Positions 46,240-54,801 of a stretch of 64,000 bases of DNA are shown piece after piece (positions within the stretch are counted from its first letter, which is position 1; each line of letters begins with the position of its first letter). Origin of the DNA: Mycolicibacterium parafortuitum (GTDB lineage: Bacteria > Actinomycetota > Actinomycetes > Mycobacteriales > Mycobacteriaceae). The notes under the pieces are model-generated. The model was not told the origin of the DNA. It was given only the letters and a program-made list of their open reading frames with translations, and did no database searches. A program made the position numbers and the translations under genes. The DNA lies in assembly GCF_002086815.1 (NCBI RefSeq), contig NZ_MVID01000021.1, positions 55,269 to 119,268 of the forward strand. The letters run 5' to 3'.

Positions 46240-47025
46240 TTGTCCCGTAAGCCGCTGATCGCCGGCAACTGGAAGATGAACCTGAACCACTTCGAGGCGA
46301 TCGCGCTGGTTCAGAAGATCGCGTTCTCGTTGCCGGACAAGTACTTCGACCGGGTCGACGTGACGGTGATCCCGCCGTTCACCGATCTGCGCAGCGTGCA
46401 GACGCTCGTCGACGGCGACAAGCTGCGGCTCACCTACGGCGCGCAGGACCTGTCGCAGCACGATTCGGGCGCCTACACCGGCGAGATCAGCGGCGCGTTC
46501 CTGGCGAAGCTGGGCTGCACGTTCGCCGTCGTCGGGCACTCCGAGCGGCGCACCTACCACGGCGAGACCGACGAGCTGGTCGCCGCGAAGGCCCAGGCCG
46601 CGCACAAGCACGGTCTGACGCCGATCGTGTGCATCGGCGAGCAGCTCGATGTGCGTGAGGCCGGCAACCACGTCGAGTTCAACGTGAACTCGCTGCGCGG
46701 GTCGCTGGCCGGGCTGTCGGCCGAGCGGATCGGCCAGACCGTCATCGCCTACGAACCGGTCTGGGCGATCGGCACCGGCCGGGTGGCCAGCGCTGCCGAC
46801 GCGCAGGAAGTGTGCAAGGCCATCAGGGACGAGTTGGCCAACCTCGCGTCGCCGGAGATCGCCGCGGGTGTGCGGGTGCTCTACGGCGGCTCCGTCAACG
46901 CCAAGAACGTCGGCGAGATCGTCGCCCAGGGCGACGTCGACGGCGCGCTGGTCGGCGGGGCGTCGCTGGACGGTGAGCAGTTCGCGACACTGTCGGCGAT
47001 CGCCGCGGGCGGCCCGCTGCCCTGA
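46240..47025 (+). CDS. tpiA: Triosephosphate isomerase
   Basis: It interconverts dihydroxyacetone-P and glyceraldehyde-3-P. The 261-aa TIM barrel shows the catalytic Lys in IAGNWKMNLNH, the electrophilic His in VVGHSERRTYHGETDE, the catalytic Glu in VIAYEPVWAIGTGRVA and the phosphate-binding LYGGSVNAKN. The start codon TTG 46240 (TTGTCCCGTAAG) has TAGGAGAT upstream, a rarer start that is supported by the fit to the family N-terminus. Confidence 0.97.
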   Translation: MSRKPLIAGNWKMNLNHFEAIALVQKIAFSLPDKYFDRVDVTVIPPFTDLRSVQTLVDGDKLRLTYGAQDLSQHDSGAYTGEISGAFLAKLGCTFAVVGHSERRTYHGETDELVAAKAQAAHKHGLTPIVCIGEQLDVREAGNHVEFNVNSLRGSLAGLSAERIGQTVIAYEPVWAIGTGRVASAADAQEVCKAIRDELANLASPEIAAGVRVLYGGSVNAKNVGEIVAQGDVDGALVGGASLDGEQFATLSAIAAGGPLP

Positions 47026-47043
47026 GTGCGGTCCTTGACGTTG

Positions 47044-47059
47044 TAAGGTTGCGGCTATG
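47044..47059 (+). promoter_or_regulatory. Leaderless -10 element of secG
   Basis: TAAGGT (47044-47049), 7 nt before ATG 47057. Confidence 0.55.
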
Positions 47060-47293
47060 CAATTGGCTCTGCAGATCACCCTGGTCGTGACCAGCGTCCT
47101 GGTCGTGCTCCTGGTCCTCCTGCATCGCGCCAAGGGTGGCGGTCTGTCCAGCCTGTTCGGTGGCGGCGTGCAGTCCAGCCTGTCCGGCTCGACGGTGGTC
47201 GAGAAGAACCTGGACCGGGTGACGCTCTTCGTCACCGGCATCTGGATCGTCTCTATCGTCGGCATGGCGCTGTCCATCAAGTACGGCGTCTAG
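47057..47293 (+). CDS. secG: Preprotein translocase subunit SecG
   Basis: SecG assists SecYE in membrane translocation. The 78-aa product has two transmembrane helices (LALQITLVVTSVLVVLLVLLH and LFVTGIWIVSIVGMALSI) with the conserved cytoplasmic loop RAKGGGLSSLFGGGVQSSLSGSTVVEKNLDR between them. Its own leaderless promoter suggests it can be expressed apart from tpiA, 31 nt upstream. Confidence 0.95.
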   Translation: MQLALQITLVVTSVLVVLLVLLHRAKGGGLSSLFGGGVQSSLSGSTVVEKNLDRVTLFVTGIWIVSIVGMALSIKYGV

Positions 47294-47300
47294 CCTCTCC

Positions 47301-47318
47301 GGACCCTTTCCGGGGTCC
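47301..47318 (+). terminator. Hairpin after secG
   Basis: GGACCC (47301-47306), a 6-nt loop and GGGTCC (47313-47318), 7 nt after the secG stop. It has no U-tract; a possible weak terminator before the ppc promoter. Confidence 0.35.
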
Positions 47319-47354
47319 TGACCTGCTCGTTCTGCGACGCGGACGGGCAAGCCG

Positions 47355-47370
47355 GATAATCGATCCCGTG
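47355..47370 (+). promoter_or_regulatory. Leaderless -10 element of ppc
   Basis: GATAAT (47355-47360), 7 nt before GTG 47368. No Shine-Dalgarno. Confidence 0.5.
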
Positions 47371-50172
47371 CCCCACGCTTCCGATTCGCCTGATACCACG
47401 CTGGAACCGATCGGGGCGGTGCTCCGCACCCAGGTGGGCCGGGAGGCCACCGAGCCGATGCGCGAGGACATCCGTCTGCTCGGCACGATCCTCGGTGACA
47501 CGGTGCGCGAGCAGAACGGCGACGAGGTGTTCGACCTCGTCGAGCGTGCCCGCGTCGAGGCGTTCCGCGTCCGGCGCTCGGAGATCGACCGCGCCGACAT
47601 GGCCAAGATGTTCGACGGCGTCGACGTCCACCGGGCCATCCCGGTCATCCGCGCGTTCACCCATTTCGCGCTGCTGGCCAACGTTGCCGAGGACATCCAC
47701 CGCGAACGCCGCCGCCGGATCCACGAGGCCGCGGGGAAGCCGCCGCAGGACAGCAGGCTGGCCGCGACCTATCTGAAACTCGACAAGGCCGGACTCGACG
47801 CCGACACCGTCGCCGACGCGCTGGCCGGCGCGTTGGTGTCGCCGGTGATCACCGCGCATCCGACCGAGACGCGCCGGCGCACCGTCTTCGACACCCAGCA
47901 TCGGATCACCGAGCTGATGCGGCTGCGGCTGCGCGGCCACGACACCACCCCCGACGGCCGCGACGTCGAGCAGGAGCTGCGCCGAAACATCCTGACGTTG
48001 TGGCAGACCGCGCTGATCAGGTTGTCCCGGTTGAAGATCCAGGACGAGATCGAGACCGGCCTGCGGTACTACGAGGCGGCGTTCTTCGAGGTGATCCCCC
48101 AGGTGAACGCCGAGGTGCGGGCCGCGCTGCAGGACCGCTGGCCCGGCGCCGGGCTGCTGGAGGAGCCCATCGTGCGTCCCGGGTCCTGGATCGGCGGAGA
48201 CCGCGACGGCAACCCGAACGTGACCGCCGACGTGGTGCGGCTGGCGACCGGCAGCGCCGCCTACACGGCGTTCGCGCACTATTTCGCCGAGTTCGCCGCG
48301 CTCGAACAGGAACTGTCCATGTCGGCGCGGCTGGTGCACATCACCGACGACCTCGCCGCGCTCGCGGATTCCTGCCATGAGCCCGCCCGCGCCGACGAAC
48401 CGTACCGGCGGGCGCTGCGCGTCGCGCACGCGCGGCTGACCGCGACCGCCGCGCAGATCCTGGACCGTCAGCCCGAGCACGAACTCGACCTGGGCATGGA
48501 GCCGTATCCGTCCCCCGGCGAACTGCTCGACGACCTCGACGTGATCGACGAGTCGCTGCGCGCGCACGGCAGTGCGGTGCTGGCCGACGACCGGCTGGCC
48601 CGGCTGCGGGAAGCGGTGCGGGTCTTCGGGTTTCACCTCTCCGGGCTGGACATGCGGCAGAACTCCGATGTGCACGAGGAAGTCGTCGCCGAGATGCTCG
48701 CATGGGCCGGTGTGCATCCGGACTACACGTCGCTGAGCGAGGACGAACGCGTCGAGATCCTGGCGGCCGAACTGAGCACCCGCCGCCCGCTGATCGGCGT
48801 CGACGCGGAACTGTCCGAACTGGCCCGCAAGGAACTCGACATCGTCTCCGCCGCCGCCAGGGCCGTGCACGTCTTCGGGCCGCAGGCGGTGCCGAACTAC
48901 ATCATCTCGATGTGCCAGTCGGTGTCCGACATGCTCGAAGCCGCGATCATGCTCAAGGAAGCCGGCCTGCTGGACGTGTCGTCGGAGCACCCGTACGCAC
49001 CTGTCGGGATCGTGCCGCTGTTCGAGACCATCGACGACCTGCAGCGCGGATCGTCGATTCTGGAAGCCGCGCTCGACCTTCCGCTGTACCGCCGGATGGT
49101 CTCCGCGCGCGGCGACAGCCAGGAGGTGATGCTCGGATACTCCGACTCCAACAAGGACGGCGGCTACCTGGCCGCGAACTGGGCGCTCTACCGCGCCGAG
49201 CTGGACCTGGTGGAGTCCTCCCGCAAGACCGGGATCCGGTTGCGGCTGTTCCACGGGCGCGGCGGCACGGTCGGGCGCGGCGGAGGCCCGAGCTACGACG
49301 CGATCCTCGCCCAGCCGCCCGGTGCGGTGCAGGGCTCGCTGCGGATCACCGAGCAGGGTGAGGTGATCGCCGCCAAGTACGCCGAGCCGAGGATCGCGCA
49401 CCGCAACCTGGAGACGCTGCTGGCCGCGACGCTGGAGGCCACCCTGCTCGATGTCGAAGGCCTCGGGGACGAGGCCGAGCCGGCGTACGCGGTGCTCGAC
49501 GACCTGGCCGCCCGCGCGCAGCGCGCGTACGGCGAACTGGTGCACGAGACACCGGGGTTCGTCGAGTACTTCAAGGCCTCGACGCCGGTCAGCGAGATCG
49601 GCGCGCTGAACATCGGCAGCCGGCCGACCTCGCGCAAACCCACGACGTCGATCTCGGACCTGCGGGCGATCCCGTGGGTGCTGGCCTGGAGCCAGTCGCG
49701 GGTGATGCTGCCGGGGTGGTACGGCACCGGGACGGCGTTCGAAGACTGGATCTCCGAGGACGAGAGCAGGCTGGAGGTCCTGCAGGACCTGTACCGACGC
49801 TGGCCGTTCTTCTCCACCGTGCTGTCGAACATGGCGCAGGTGCTGGCGAAATCGGATCTCGGCCTGGCCGCCCACTACTCCGAGCTCGTCGAGGACGAAG
49901 ACCTGCGGCGCCGGGTGTTCGACAAGATCGCCGACGAGCACACCCGCACCATCCGGATGTACAAGTTGATCACCGGACAGGACGACCTGCTGGCGGACAA
50001 CCCGTCGCTGGCGCGTTCGGTGTTCAACCGGTTCCCGTATCTGGAGCCGTTGAACCACCTGCAGGTGGAACTGCTGCGGCGCTACCGGTCCGGCGACGAG
50101 GACGAACTCGTCCAGCGTGGCATTTTGCTGACGATGAGCGGGCTGGCGACCGCGCTGCGCAACTCCGGCTGA
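47368..50172 (+). CDS. ppc: Phosphoenolpyruvate carboxylase
   Basis: It carboxylates PEP to oxaloacetate, an anaplerotic reaction. The 934-aa enzyme has the catalytic His motif VITAHPTETRRRTVF (about 155), the second active-site region YSDSNKDGGYLAANWALYRAE (about 591), the glycine loop FHGRGGTVGRGGGPSYDAIL (about 632) and the allosteric/terminal motif SGLATALRNSG, which normally ends in NTG. By recall ppc lies far from secG in M. tuberculosis, but this neighbourhood is common in fast growers. A 13-nt direct repeat flanks the stop codon. Confidence 0.97.
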   Translation: MPHASDSPDTTLEPIGAVLRTQVGREATEPMREDIRLLGTILGDTVREQNGDEVFDLVERARVEAFRVRRSEIDRADMAKMFDGVDVHRAIPVIRAFTHFALLANVAEDIHRERRRRIHEAAGKPPQDSRLAATYLKLDKAGLDADTVADALAGALVSPVITAHPTETRRRTVFDTQHRITELMRLRLRGHDTTPDGRDVEQELRRNILTLWQTALIRLSRLKIQDEIETGLRYYEAAFFEVIPQVNAEVRAALQDRWPGAGLLEEPIVRPGSWIGGDRDGNPNVTADVVRLATGSAAYTAFAHYFAEFAALEQELSMSARLVHITDDLAALADSCHEPARADEPYRRALRVAHARLTATAAQILDRQPEHELDLGMEPYPSPGELLDDLDVIDESLRAHGSAVLADDRLARLREAVRVFGFHLSGLDMRQNSDVHEEVVAEMLAWAGVHPDYTSLSEDERVEILAAELSTRRPLIGVDAELSELARKELDIVSAAARAVHVFGPQAVPNYIISMCQSVSDMLEAAIMLKEAGLLDVSSEHPYAPVGIVPLFETIDDLQRGSSILEAALDLPLYRRMVSARGDSQEVMLGYSDSNKDGGYLAANWALYRAELDLVESSRKTGIRLRLFHGRGGTVGRGGGPSYDAILAQPPGAVQGSLRITEQGEVIAAKYAEPRIAHRNLETLLAATLEATLLDVEGLGDEAEPAYAVLDDLAARAQRAYGELVHETPGFVEYFKASTPVSEIGALNIGSRPTSRKPTTSISDLRAIPWVLAWSQSRVMLPGWYGTGTAFEDWISEDESRLEVLQDLYRRWPFFSTVLSNMAQVLAKSDLGLAAHYSELVEDEDLRRRVFDKIADEHTRTIRMYKLITGQDDLLADNPSLARSVFNRFPYLEPLNHLQVELLRRYRSGDEDELVQRGILLTMSGLATALRNSG

Positions 50173-50196
50173 ATTGTTGCTGTCGCAACTCCGGCT
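50158..50196. repeat. 13-bp direct repeat across the ppc stop codon
   Basis: CGCAACTCCGGCT occurs at 50158-50170 (end of ppc) and 50184-50196, period 26. The second copy is preceded by GTTGC, which can pair with GCAAC to form a small hairpin between the convergent genes. Confidence 0.7.
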
Positions 50197-50202
50197 AGCC
50201 CG

Positions 50203-50574
50203 TTACAGGCCCGTCGTGCGTCGCACCCGGTCCAGCGCGCCGCGGATGACCTGCTCGGTGGCGGCCAGCGGCATGATCACCGATTCGCCGACGCCGACGA
50301 TGCGCTCGACCCGGGACACGATGCCCTCCATCCGGTCGACGACGGCGATCAGCCGCGGGGCGAGCTCGTTGATCTGGTTGATGGTTCCGTTGAACCGCTC
50401 CAGCGTGACGTCGAGGATCTCGGTGGAGCGGCTGAGATCTTCGAGCGTCACGCTCAGGCTTTCCAGGATGGTGTCGACCTGCTCGACGGTGACGTCGGCG
50501 TTCAGCGCCGCCTGGGCGAGCTTGCGGATCCGTTCGGGGCCGGTCCGGACGGGTCTGCCCGCTTTGTCTGACAT
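50203..50574 (-). CDS. Small helical (coiled-coil-like) hypothetical protein
   Basis: A 123-aa soluble protein, probably helical throughout, with a long heptad-like stretch (VEQVDTILESLSVTLEDLSRSTEILDVTLERFNGTINQINELAPRL, about 31-76) and a basic N-terminus (MSDKAGRPVRTGPERIRKLA). The C-terminal third (VGVGESVIMPLAATEQVIRGAL) could be an amphipathic helix. No family is recognised. ATG 50574 is chosen because CATACT lies 6 nt upstream; the frame extends to 50640 but would cross the lutA promoter. It is divergent from lutABC, with 47 nt between. Confidence 0.75.
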   Translation of the reverse strand: MSDKAGRPVRTGPERIRKLAQAALNADVTVEQVDTILESLSVTLEDLSRSTEILDVTLERFNGTINQINELAPRLIAVVDRMEGIVSRVERIVGVGESVIMPLAATEQVIRGALDRVRRTTGL

Positions 50575-50600
50575 TCGGCCAGTATGGCCCACACATCGGA

Positions 50601-50625
50601 TACGGTGGTGAGGATGCGCCCATGA
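50601..50625 (+). promoter_or_regulatory. lutABC promoter with a leaderless three-codon uORF
   Basis: The -10 element TACGGT (50601-50606) is 7 nt before ATG 50614, which opens ATG CGC CCA TGA. Its stop codon overlaps the lutA ATG at 50622 as ATGA. No Shine-Dalgarno serves lutA itself. Confidence 0.4.
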
Positions 50626-51368
50626 ACATGCGGGTGGCACTGTTCGCCACCTGCTACAACGACCTGATGTGGCCGGATACCCCGAAAGCCGTTGTGCGAC
50701 TGCTACAACGGCTCGGATGTCGGGTGGAGTTCCCGGTCGAGCAGACGTGCTGCGGGCAGATGTTCACCAACACCGGTTACGCGGAGGAGGCCATCCCCGC
50801 GGTGCGGAACTTCGTCGCCGCATTCGCCGGGTACGACGCCGTCGTCGCGCCGTCGGGATCCTGCGTCGGCTCGGTGCGTCACCAGCACCGCGACATCGCC
50901 GCACGGGCCGGGTGCCGTGCGATGCAGGACGAGGTCGAGATCCTGGCGCCCAACGTCTACGAGCTCTCCGAGTTCCTCGTCGACGTCCTGGGCGTCACCG
51001 ACGTCGGCGCGTACTTCCCGCATCGCGTCACCTACCACCCGACATGTCACTCGCTGCGGATGCTTCGCGTCGGGGACAAGCCGCTGCAGCTGCTGCAGGC
51101 GGTGCGCGGCATCGACCTCGTCGAACTGCCCCGCGCCGACCAGTGCTGCGGTTTCGGCGGGACCTTCGCGCTCAAGAACGCCGACACCTCGGTCGCGATG
51201 GGCTTCGACAAGGCCAGGGCCGCCCGCGACACCGGTACGGAAGTGCTTGTCGCCGGCGATAACTCGTGTCTGGCGCACATCGGCGGGTTGCTGTCGCGGC
51301 AACGCAGCGGGATGCGCGTGATGCACCTTGCCGAGGTGCTGGCCCGCACCGAAGGCGGACCGGGATGA
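50622..51368 (+). CDS. lutA: L-lactate utilisation protein LutA (Fe-S oxidoreductase subunit)
   Basis: LutABC oxidises L-lactate in many bacteria. The 248-aa LutA has two CCG (cysteine-rich) domains of the heterodisulfide-reductase/GlcF type: EQTCCGQMFTNTGY (about 40) and THPTCHS-like YHPTCHSLRML with QCCGFGGTFALKN (about 172). It begins MNMRVALFATCYNDLMWPD; ATG 50628 is an alternative start. It overlaps lutB by 4 nt. Confidence 0.93.
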   Translation: MNMRVALFATCYNDLMWPDTPKAVVRLLQRLGCRVEFPVEQTCCGQMFTNTGYAEEAIPAVRNFVAAFAGYDAVVAPSGSCVGSVRHQHRDIAARAGCRAMQDEVEILAPNVYELSEFLVDVLGVTDVGAYFPHRVTYHPTCHSLRMLRVGDKPLQLLQAVRGIDLVELPRADQCCGFGGTFALKNADTSVAMGFDKARAARDTGTEVLVAGDNSCLAHIGGLLSRQRSGMRVMHLAEVLARTEGGPG

Positions 51369-52855
51369 GCGACCATCCCCGCGTCGGGGTGACCAAGCAG
51401 TTCCTCGGGCTGCCGAAGTTCCAGACCGCGGCCCGCGACGCGCTGGGCGACTCGGTGCTGCGGCGCAACCTCGCCCACGCCACCGGAACCATCCGGACCA
51501 AACGCGCCCGCGTCGTCGAGGAGCTCGACAACTGGGAGCAGCTGCGGCTGGCCGCCGAAGCCATCAAGGACGCCGCGCTGCACCGGCTCGACGAGCATCT
51601 GGAGGCGTTCGAGGCCAACGCGACGGCGGCCGGTGCGACGGTGCACTGGGCCCGGGACGCCGAGGAGGCCAACCGGATCGTCGTCGACCTGGTGCGCGCG
51701 GCCGACACGCGCGAGGTGGTCAAGGTCAAGTCGATGGCCACCCAGGAGATCGAGCTGAACGAGGCGCTGGCCGCCGCGGGGATCGATGCGTGGGAGACCG
51801 ATCTCGCCGAGTTGATCGTGCAGCTCGGTGGCGACTGGCCGAGCCACATCCTGGTGCCCGCGATCCACCGCAACCGCGCCGAGGTGCGCGAGATCTTCCT
51901 GCGGGAGATGGCCAAAGTCGGCCGCCCGGCCCCCGAGGATCTGACCGACGAGCCCCGCCGGCTGGCCGAGGCGGCACGCCTGCATCTGCGGGAGAAGTTC
52001 CTGCGCGCACGGGTCGCGATATCCGGGGCGAACTTCGCGATCGCCGACACCGGAAGTCTCGTGGTCGTCGAGTCCGAAGGCAACGGGCGGATGTGCCTGA
52101 CGCTGCCCGAGACGCTGATCTCGGTGGTGGGCATCGAGAAGGTGCTGCCGTCGTGGCGGGATCTCGAGGTGTTGATGCAGGTGCTGCCGCGCAGCAGCAC
52201 GGGGGAGCGGGAGAACCCCTACACATCGATCTGGACCGGCACGGCCGATGGCGACGGGCCGCAGAACGTGCACATCGTGCTCCTCGACAACGGCCGGACC
52301 CATGTGCTCGCCGACCCGAAAGGCCGGGATGCGCTGCGCTGCATCAGGTGTTCGGCATGTCTGAACGTGTGCCCGGTGTACGAGCGGGCGGGTGGTCACT
52401 CCTACGGCTCGGTGTATCCGGGCCCGATCGGGGCGGTGCTGACGCCGCAGCTGCGCGGGACATCCAGTGAGATCGACAAGTCGCTGCCGTATGCGTCGAG
52501 CCTGTGCGGGGCGTGCTTCGACGTGTGTCCTGTGCGCATCGACATCCCGTCGATGCTGGTTCACCTGCGCACCCGGGTGGTGGACGAGCAGCGCGGCGGG
52601 TTGCCGTCGGGGGAACAGGCGGCGATGAAGGCGGCCGGCTGGCTGTTCGCCGATCACCGGAGGCTGGAGGGCGCCGAGAAGGCGGCGGGTATCGGCGGGA
52701 AGGTGCTGCGCAGCAAGCTGTTCGGCAGCAAGGACGCGCTGCGGTCGTTGCCGTGGCCGGCCAGCGGATGGTCGCAGGCGCGGGACGCGCCCGTGCCGCC
52801 CACCGAGTCGTTCCGGACGTGGTGGGAACGGACTGACGGCGGCGCCGATGAATGA
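51365..52855 (+). CDS. lutB: L-lactate utilisation iron-sulfur protein LutB
   Basis: The 496-aa protein has an N-terminal LUD domain (VKVKSMATQEIELNEALAAAGIDAWETDLAELIVQL) and two 4Fe-4S ferredoxin clusters, CIRCSACLNVCPVY (about 327) and CGACFDVCPVRID (about 380), followed by the LutB-specific C-terminus (AGWLFADHRRLEGAEKAAG...). It passes electrons within the Lut complex. ATG 51365 overlaps the lutA stop, and its end overlaps lutC by 8 nt. Confidence 0.94.
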   Translation: MSDHPRVGVTKQFLGLPKFQTAARDALGDSVLRRNLAHATGTIRTKRARVVEELDNWEQLRLAAEAIKDAALHRLDEHLEAFEANATAAGATVHWARDAEEANRIVVDLVRAADTREVVKVKSMATQEIELNEALAAAGIDAWETDLAELIVQLGGDWPSHILVPAIHRNRAEVREIFLREMAKVGRPAPEDLTDEPRRLAEAARLHLREKFLRARVAISGANFAIADTGSLVVVESEGNGRMCLTLPETLISVVGIEKVLPSWRDLEVLMQVLPRSSTGERENPYTSIWTGTADGDGPQNVHIVLLDNGRTHVLADPKGRDALRCIRCSACLNVCPVYERAGGHSYGSVYPGPIGAVLTPQLRGTSSEIDKSLPYASSLCGACFDVCPVRIDIPSMLVHLRTRVVDEQRGGLPSGEQAAMKAAGWLFADHRRLEGAEKAAGIGGKVLRSKLFGSKDALRSLPWPASGWSQARDAPVPPTESFRTWWERTDGGADE

Positions 52856-53462
52856 GGCGCGTCAGCAGATCCTCGGGCGGATCCGGGCCGCGTTGCACGA
52901 CCGTCCCGAGGTCCCCGAGGTGCCGTGGGAGTACGGCCGCGACGTGGGGACCGGCGATCTCGGTTTGGTGGATCGGTTCATCGAACGGGTGGCGGATTAC
53001 CGGGCCCGGGTGGAAAGGGTCGACGACGTCGGGGCGGCGCTCGCGTCGGCGCTGAAGGACTTCGCGCGGGTGGTGGCCGAGGGCAGCGTGATCGAGTCGT
53101 GGCCCGACAGCGCTGCCTGGGTCCGCGACGAGGGGCTGTCTGCCGCGGAATTGGATGCCGTCGACGCGGTCGTGACGACGGCGTCGGTCGGCATCGCCAA
53201 CACCGGAACGATCGTGTTGTCGCACGGACCGGGGCAGGGTCGTCGGGCGCTTAGCCTGGTGCCGGATGTGCACGTCTGCGTGGTGCGGGTCGATCAGATC
53301 GTCGACGATGTTCCCGGTGCCGTCGCGCGATTGACGGAATCGGGGCTGGCTACCCGCCCGCTGACGTGGATCAGCGGGCCGAGTGCGACCAGCGACATCG
53401 AGCTCGATCGTGTCGAGGGAGTGCACGGGCCGAGGACGCTGCACGTGCTCGTCGTCGACTAG
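52848..53462 (+). CDS. lutC: L-lactate utilisation protein LutC
   Basis: The 204-aa LUD-domain protein is the third Lut component. It begins MNEARQQILGRIRAALHDRP and contains the family motifs DAVVTTASVGIANTGTIVLSHGPGQGRRALSLVPDVHVCVV and WISGPSATSDIELDRVEGVHGPRTLHVLVVD at the C-terminus. All three lut genes overlap and form one operon; no LutR-type regulator lies next to it. Confidence 0.94.
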   Translation: MNEARQQILGRIRAALHDRPEVPEVPWEYGRDVGTGDLGLVDRFIERVADYRARVERVDDVGAALASALKDFARVVAEGSVIESWPDSAAWVRDEGLSAAELDAVDAVVTTASVGIANTGTIVLSHGPGQGRRALSLVPDVHVCVVRVDQIVDDVPGAVARLTESGLATRPLTWISGPSATSDIELDRVEGVHGPRTLHVLVVD

Positions 53463-53700
53463 GAGTCGCACGGAACCGTCTAATGCTCGCCGGCGTCTGA
53501 TCTACATGGACACTCGGCACTGTGACCACAACCCGCGACTGACCGCCGGCGCGTTGACGGACCGGATCTCCCAGTACATGGCCGGCGTCGCCGATGCCCG
53601 AGAACATCAGAACGGTGGTGGGTCGTCGCCGTAGTTGTCGGGCGCCCACCTGCCGGCACGAGGTGGCGTTACTGTGTGCGCAGTCCACGGAGGAGCGGCG
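53463..53700 (+). other. Intergenic region lutC to small membrane protein
   Basis: 238 nt. It contains a 42-codon ORF (53506-53634, starting MDTRHCDHNP, about 79% G/C in third positions) that lacks a Shine-Dalgarno or a well-placed -10 element; it is not called as a gene. A GGAGGAG ribosome site for the next gene lies near 53689. Confidence 0.5.
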
Positions 53701-54102
53701 ATGACAGCGGCGACGAGCTACAGACTCCTGCGCATCGCGCTCGTCGTCTTCGGCGCGGTGATGCTCCTGCTTTACCCGCTGGCGCTGGTCTGGCCCTCGG
53801 GCTGGGCGTGGCACCACGGCGCGCCGCACGAATCCCAGTACTTCATGATGATCGTCGGCATCTACGCGGTGCTGGGCGCCTGCCTGTGCAATGCGGCCCG
53901 CCGGCCCGAGGAGCACGCCAGCCTGATCTGGTTCACCGTGTGGTCCAGCGTCGTGCACGCCGCGATCATGGCGGTGCAGTCGTTGGACGGCCCGCACCGC
54001 GGACACCTGTGGGGTGACGTCCCGGCGTTGCTCCTCGTGGCGGTGACGCTGGCAGTGCTGACGCGTAAGTCAGAGCTTCGAGGCCGCCGCTTCGTCGAGT
54101 AG
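53701..54102 (+). CDS. Small four-helix membrane protein, unknown function
   Basis: A 133-aa integral membrane protein with four predicted helices: LRIALVVFGAVMLLLYPLAL, YFMMIVGIYAVLGACLCNA, LIWFTVWSSVVHAAIMAVQ and ALLLVAVTLAVLTR. A conserved-looking HESQYFMMIVGIYAVLG stretch resembles the short DUF6632-type proteins of mycobacteria, though I cannot confirm that family. ATG 53701 has GGAGGAG upstream; the frame extends to 53635 without a better start. It overlaps the convergent pgl gene by 33 nt. Confidence 0.75.
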   Translation: MTAATSYRLLRIALVVFGAVMLLLYPLALVWPSGWAWHHGAPHESQYFMMIVGIYAVLGACLCNAARRPEEHASLIWFTVWSSVVHAAIMAVQSLDGPHRGHLWGDVPALLLVAVTLAVLTRKSELRGRRFVE

Positions 54103-54801
54103 CCACACCGTGGCCTCGCGGCCCACCGCGCCCGCGGCGGGGATGTCGACCGGCTGCGCGCCGCCGATCGCGGCCGCAACCGCCTCGGCTTTGCCCTCGC
54201 CGGACACCACCAGCCACACCTCGCGCGACCGCTGAACAGCGGGCAGCGTCAACGTGATCCGGCGCGGCGGCGGCTTCGGGGAGTCTGTCACCCCGACGAC
54301 GAAACGTTCAGTCTCCTTCACCGCGTCGGTGTCGGGGAACAGCGAGTTCACGTGTCCCTCGGGCCCCATACCCAGCAGGTGGACGTCGAATTCGGGCGTC
54401 GGATCCGGTCCGGCTTCGGCGAGCACCTGGGAGTACGCCTCGGCGGCCGCGTCGAGCGCATCGCCGAACTCGCCGTCACTCGGCGCGATCGCGTGCACGT
54501 TCCCGTCCGGGATGTCGATGTGGTCGAGAAGCGCCTCGCGGGCCTGCTTCTCGTTGCGCTCATCGTCGTCGGCCGGAACGAAACGCTCGTCTCCCCAGTA
54601 GATGTGCACCTTCGACCAGTCGATTTCGTCGCTGCGTTCGCCGACCCGCTTCAGCAGACCGATCCCGGTGCCGCCGCCGGTCAGTACGACGGTCGCCGCA
54701 CCCCGCGCCGAGATCGCGGATTTGATCGTGTCGACCAGCCGGTCACCCGTGGCCGCAACCAAAGCGGCAGTGTCCGAATAGGTTTCGACGGTCGCCGTCA
54801 T
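54070..54801 (-). CDS. pgl: 6-phosphogluconolactonase
   Basis: It hydrolyses 6-phosphogluconolactone, the second step of the oxidative pentose-phosphate branch. The 243-aa protein of the glucosamine-6-P isomerase/lactonase fold shows VVLTGGGTGIGLLKRV, VHIYWGDERFVPADDDERN, HLLGMGPEGHVNSLFP and ITLTLPAVQRSREVWLVVSGEGKAEAV. It is the last gene of the tkt-tal-zwf-opcA-pgl operon and overlaps opcA by 4 nt. Confidence 0.96.
   Translation of the reverse strand: MTATVETYSDTAALVAATGDRLVDTIKSAISARGAATVVLTGGGTGIGLLKRVGERSDEIDWSKVHIYWGDERFVPADDDERNEKQAREALLDHIDIPDGNVHAIAPSDGEFGDALDAAAEAYSQVLAEAGPDPTPEFDVHLLGMGPEGHVNSLFPDTDAVKETERFVVGVTDSPKPPPRRITLTLPAVQRSREVWLVVSGEGKAEAVAAAIGGAQPVDIPAAGAVGREATVWLLDEAAASKL

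Noticed and set aside
47290..50058. 922-aa open frame on the minus strand opposite ppc
   Set aside because: It is a mirror frame of ppc with biased composition and no recognisable motif.
53506..53634. 42-codon ORF downstream of lutC
   Set aside because: Codon bias is acceptable, but there is no Shine-Dalgarno, no correctly placed -10 element and no recognisable feature; kept only as a note on the intergenic region.
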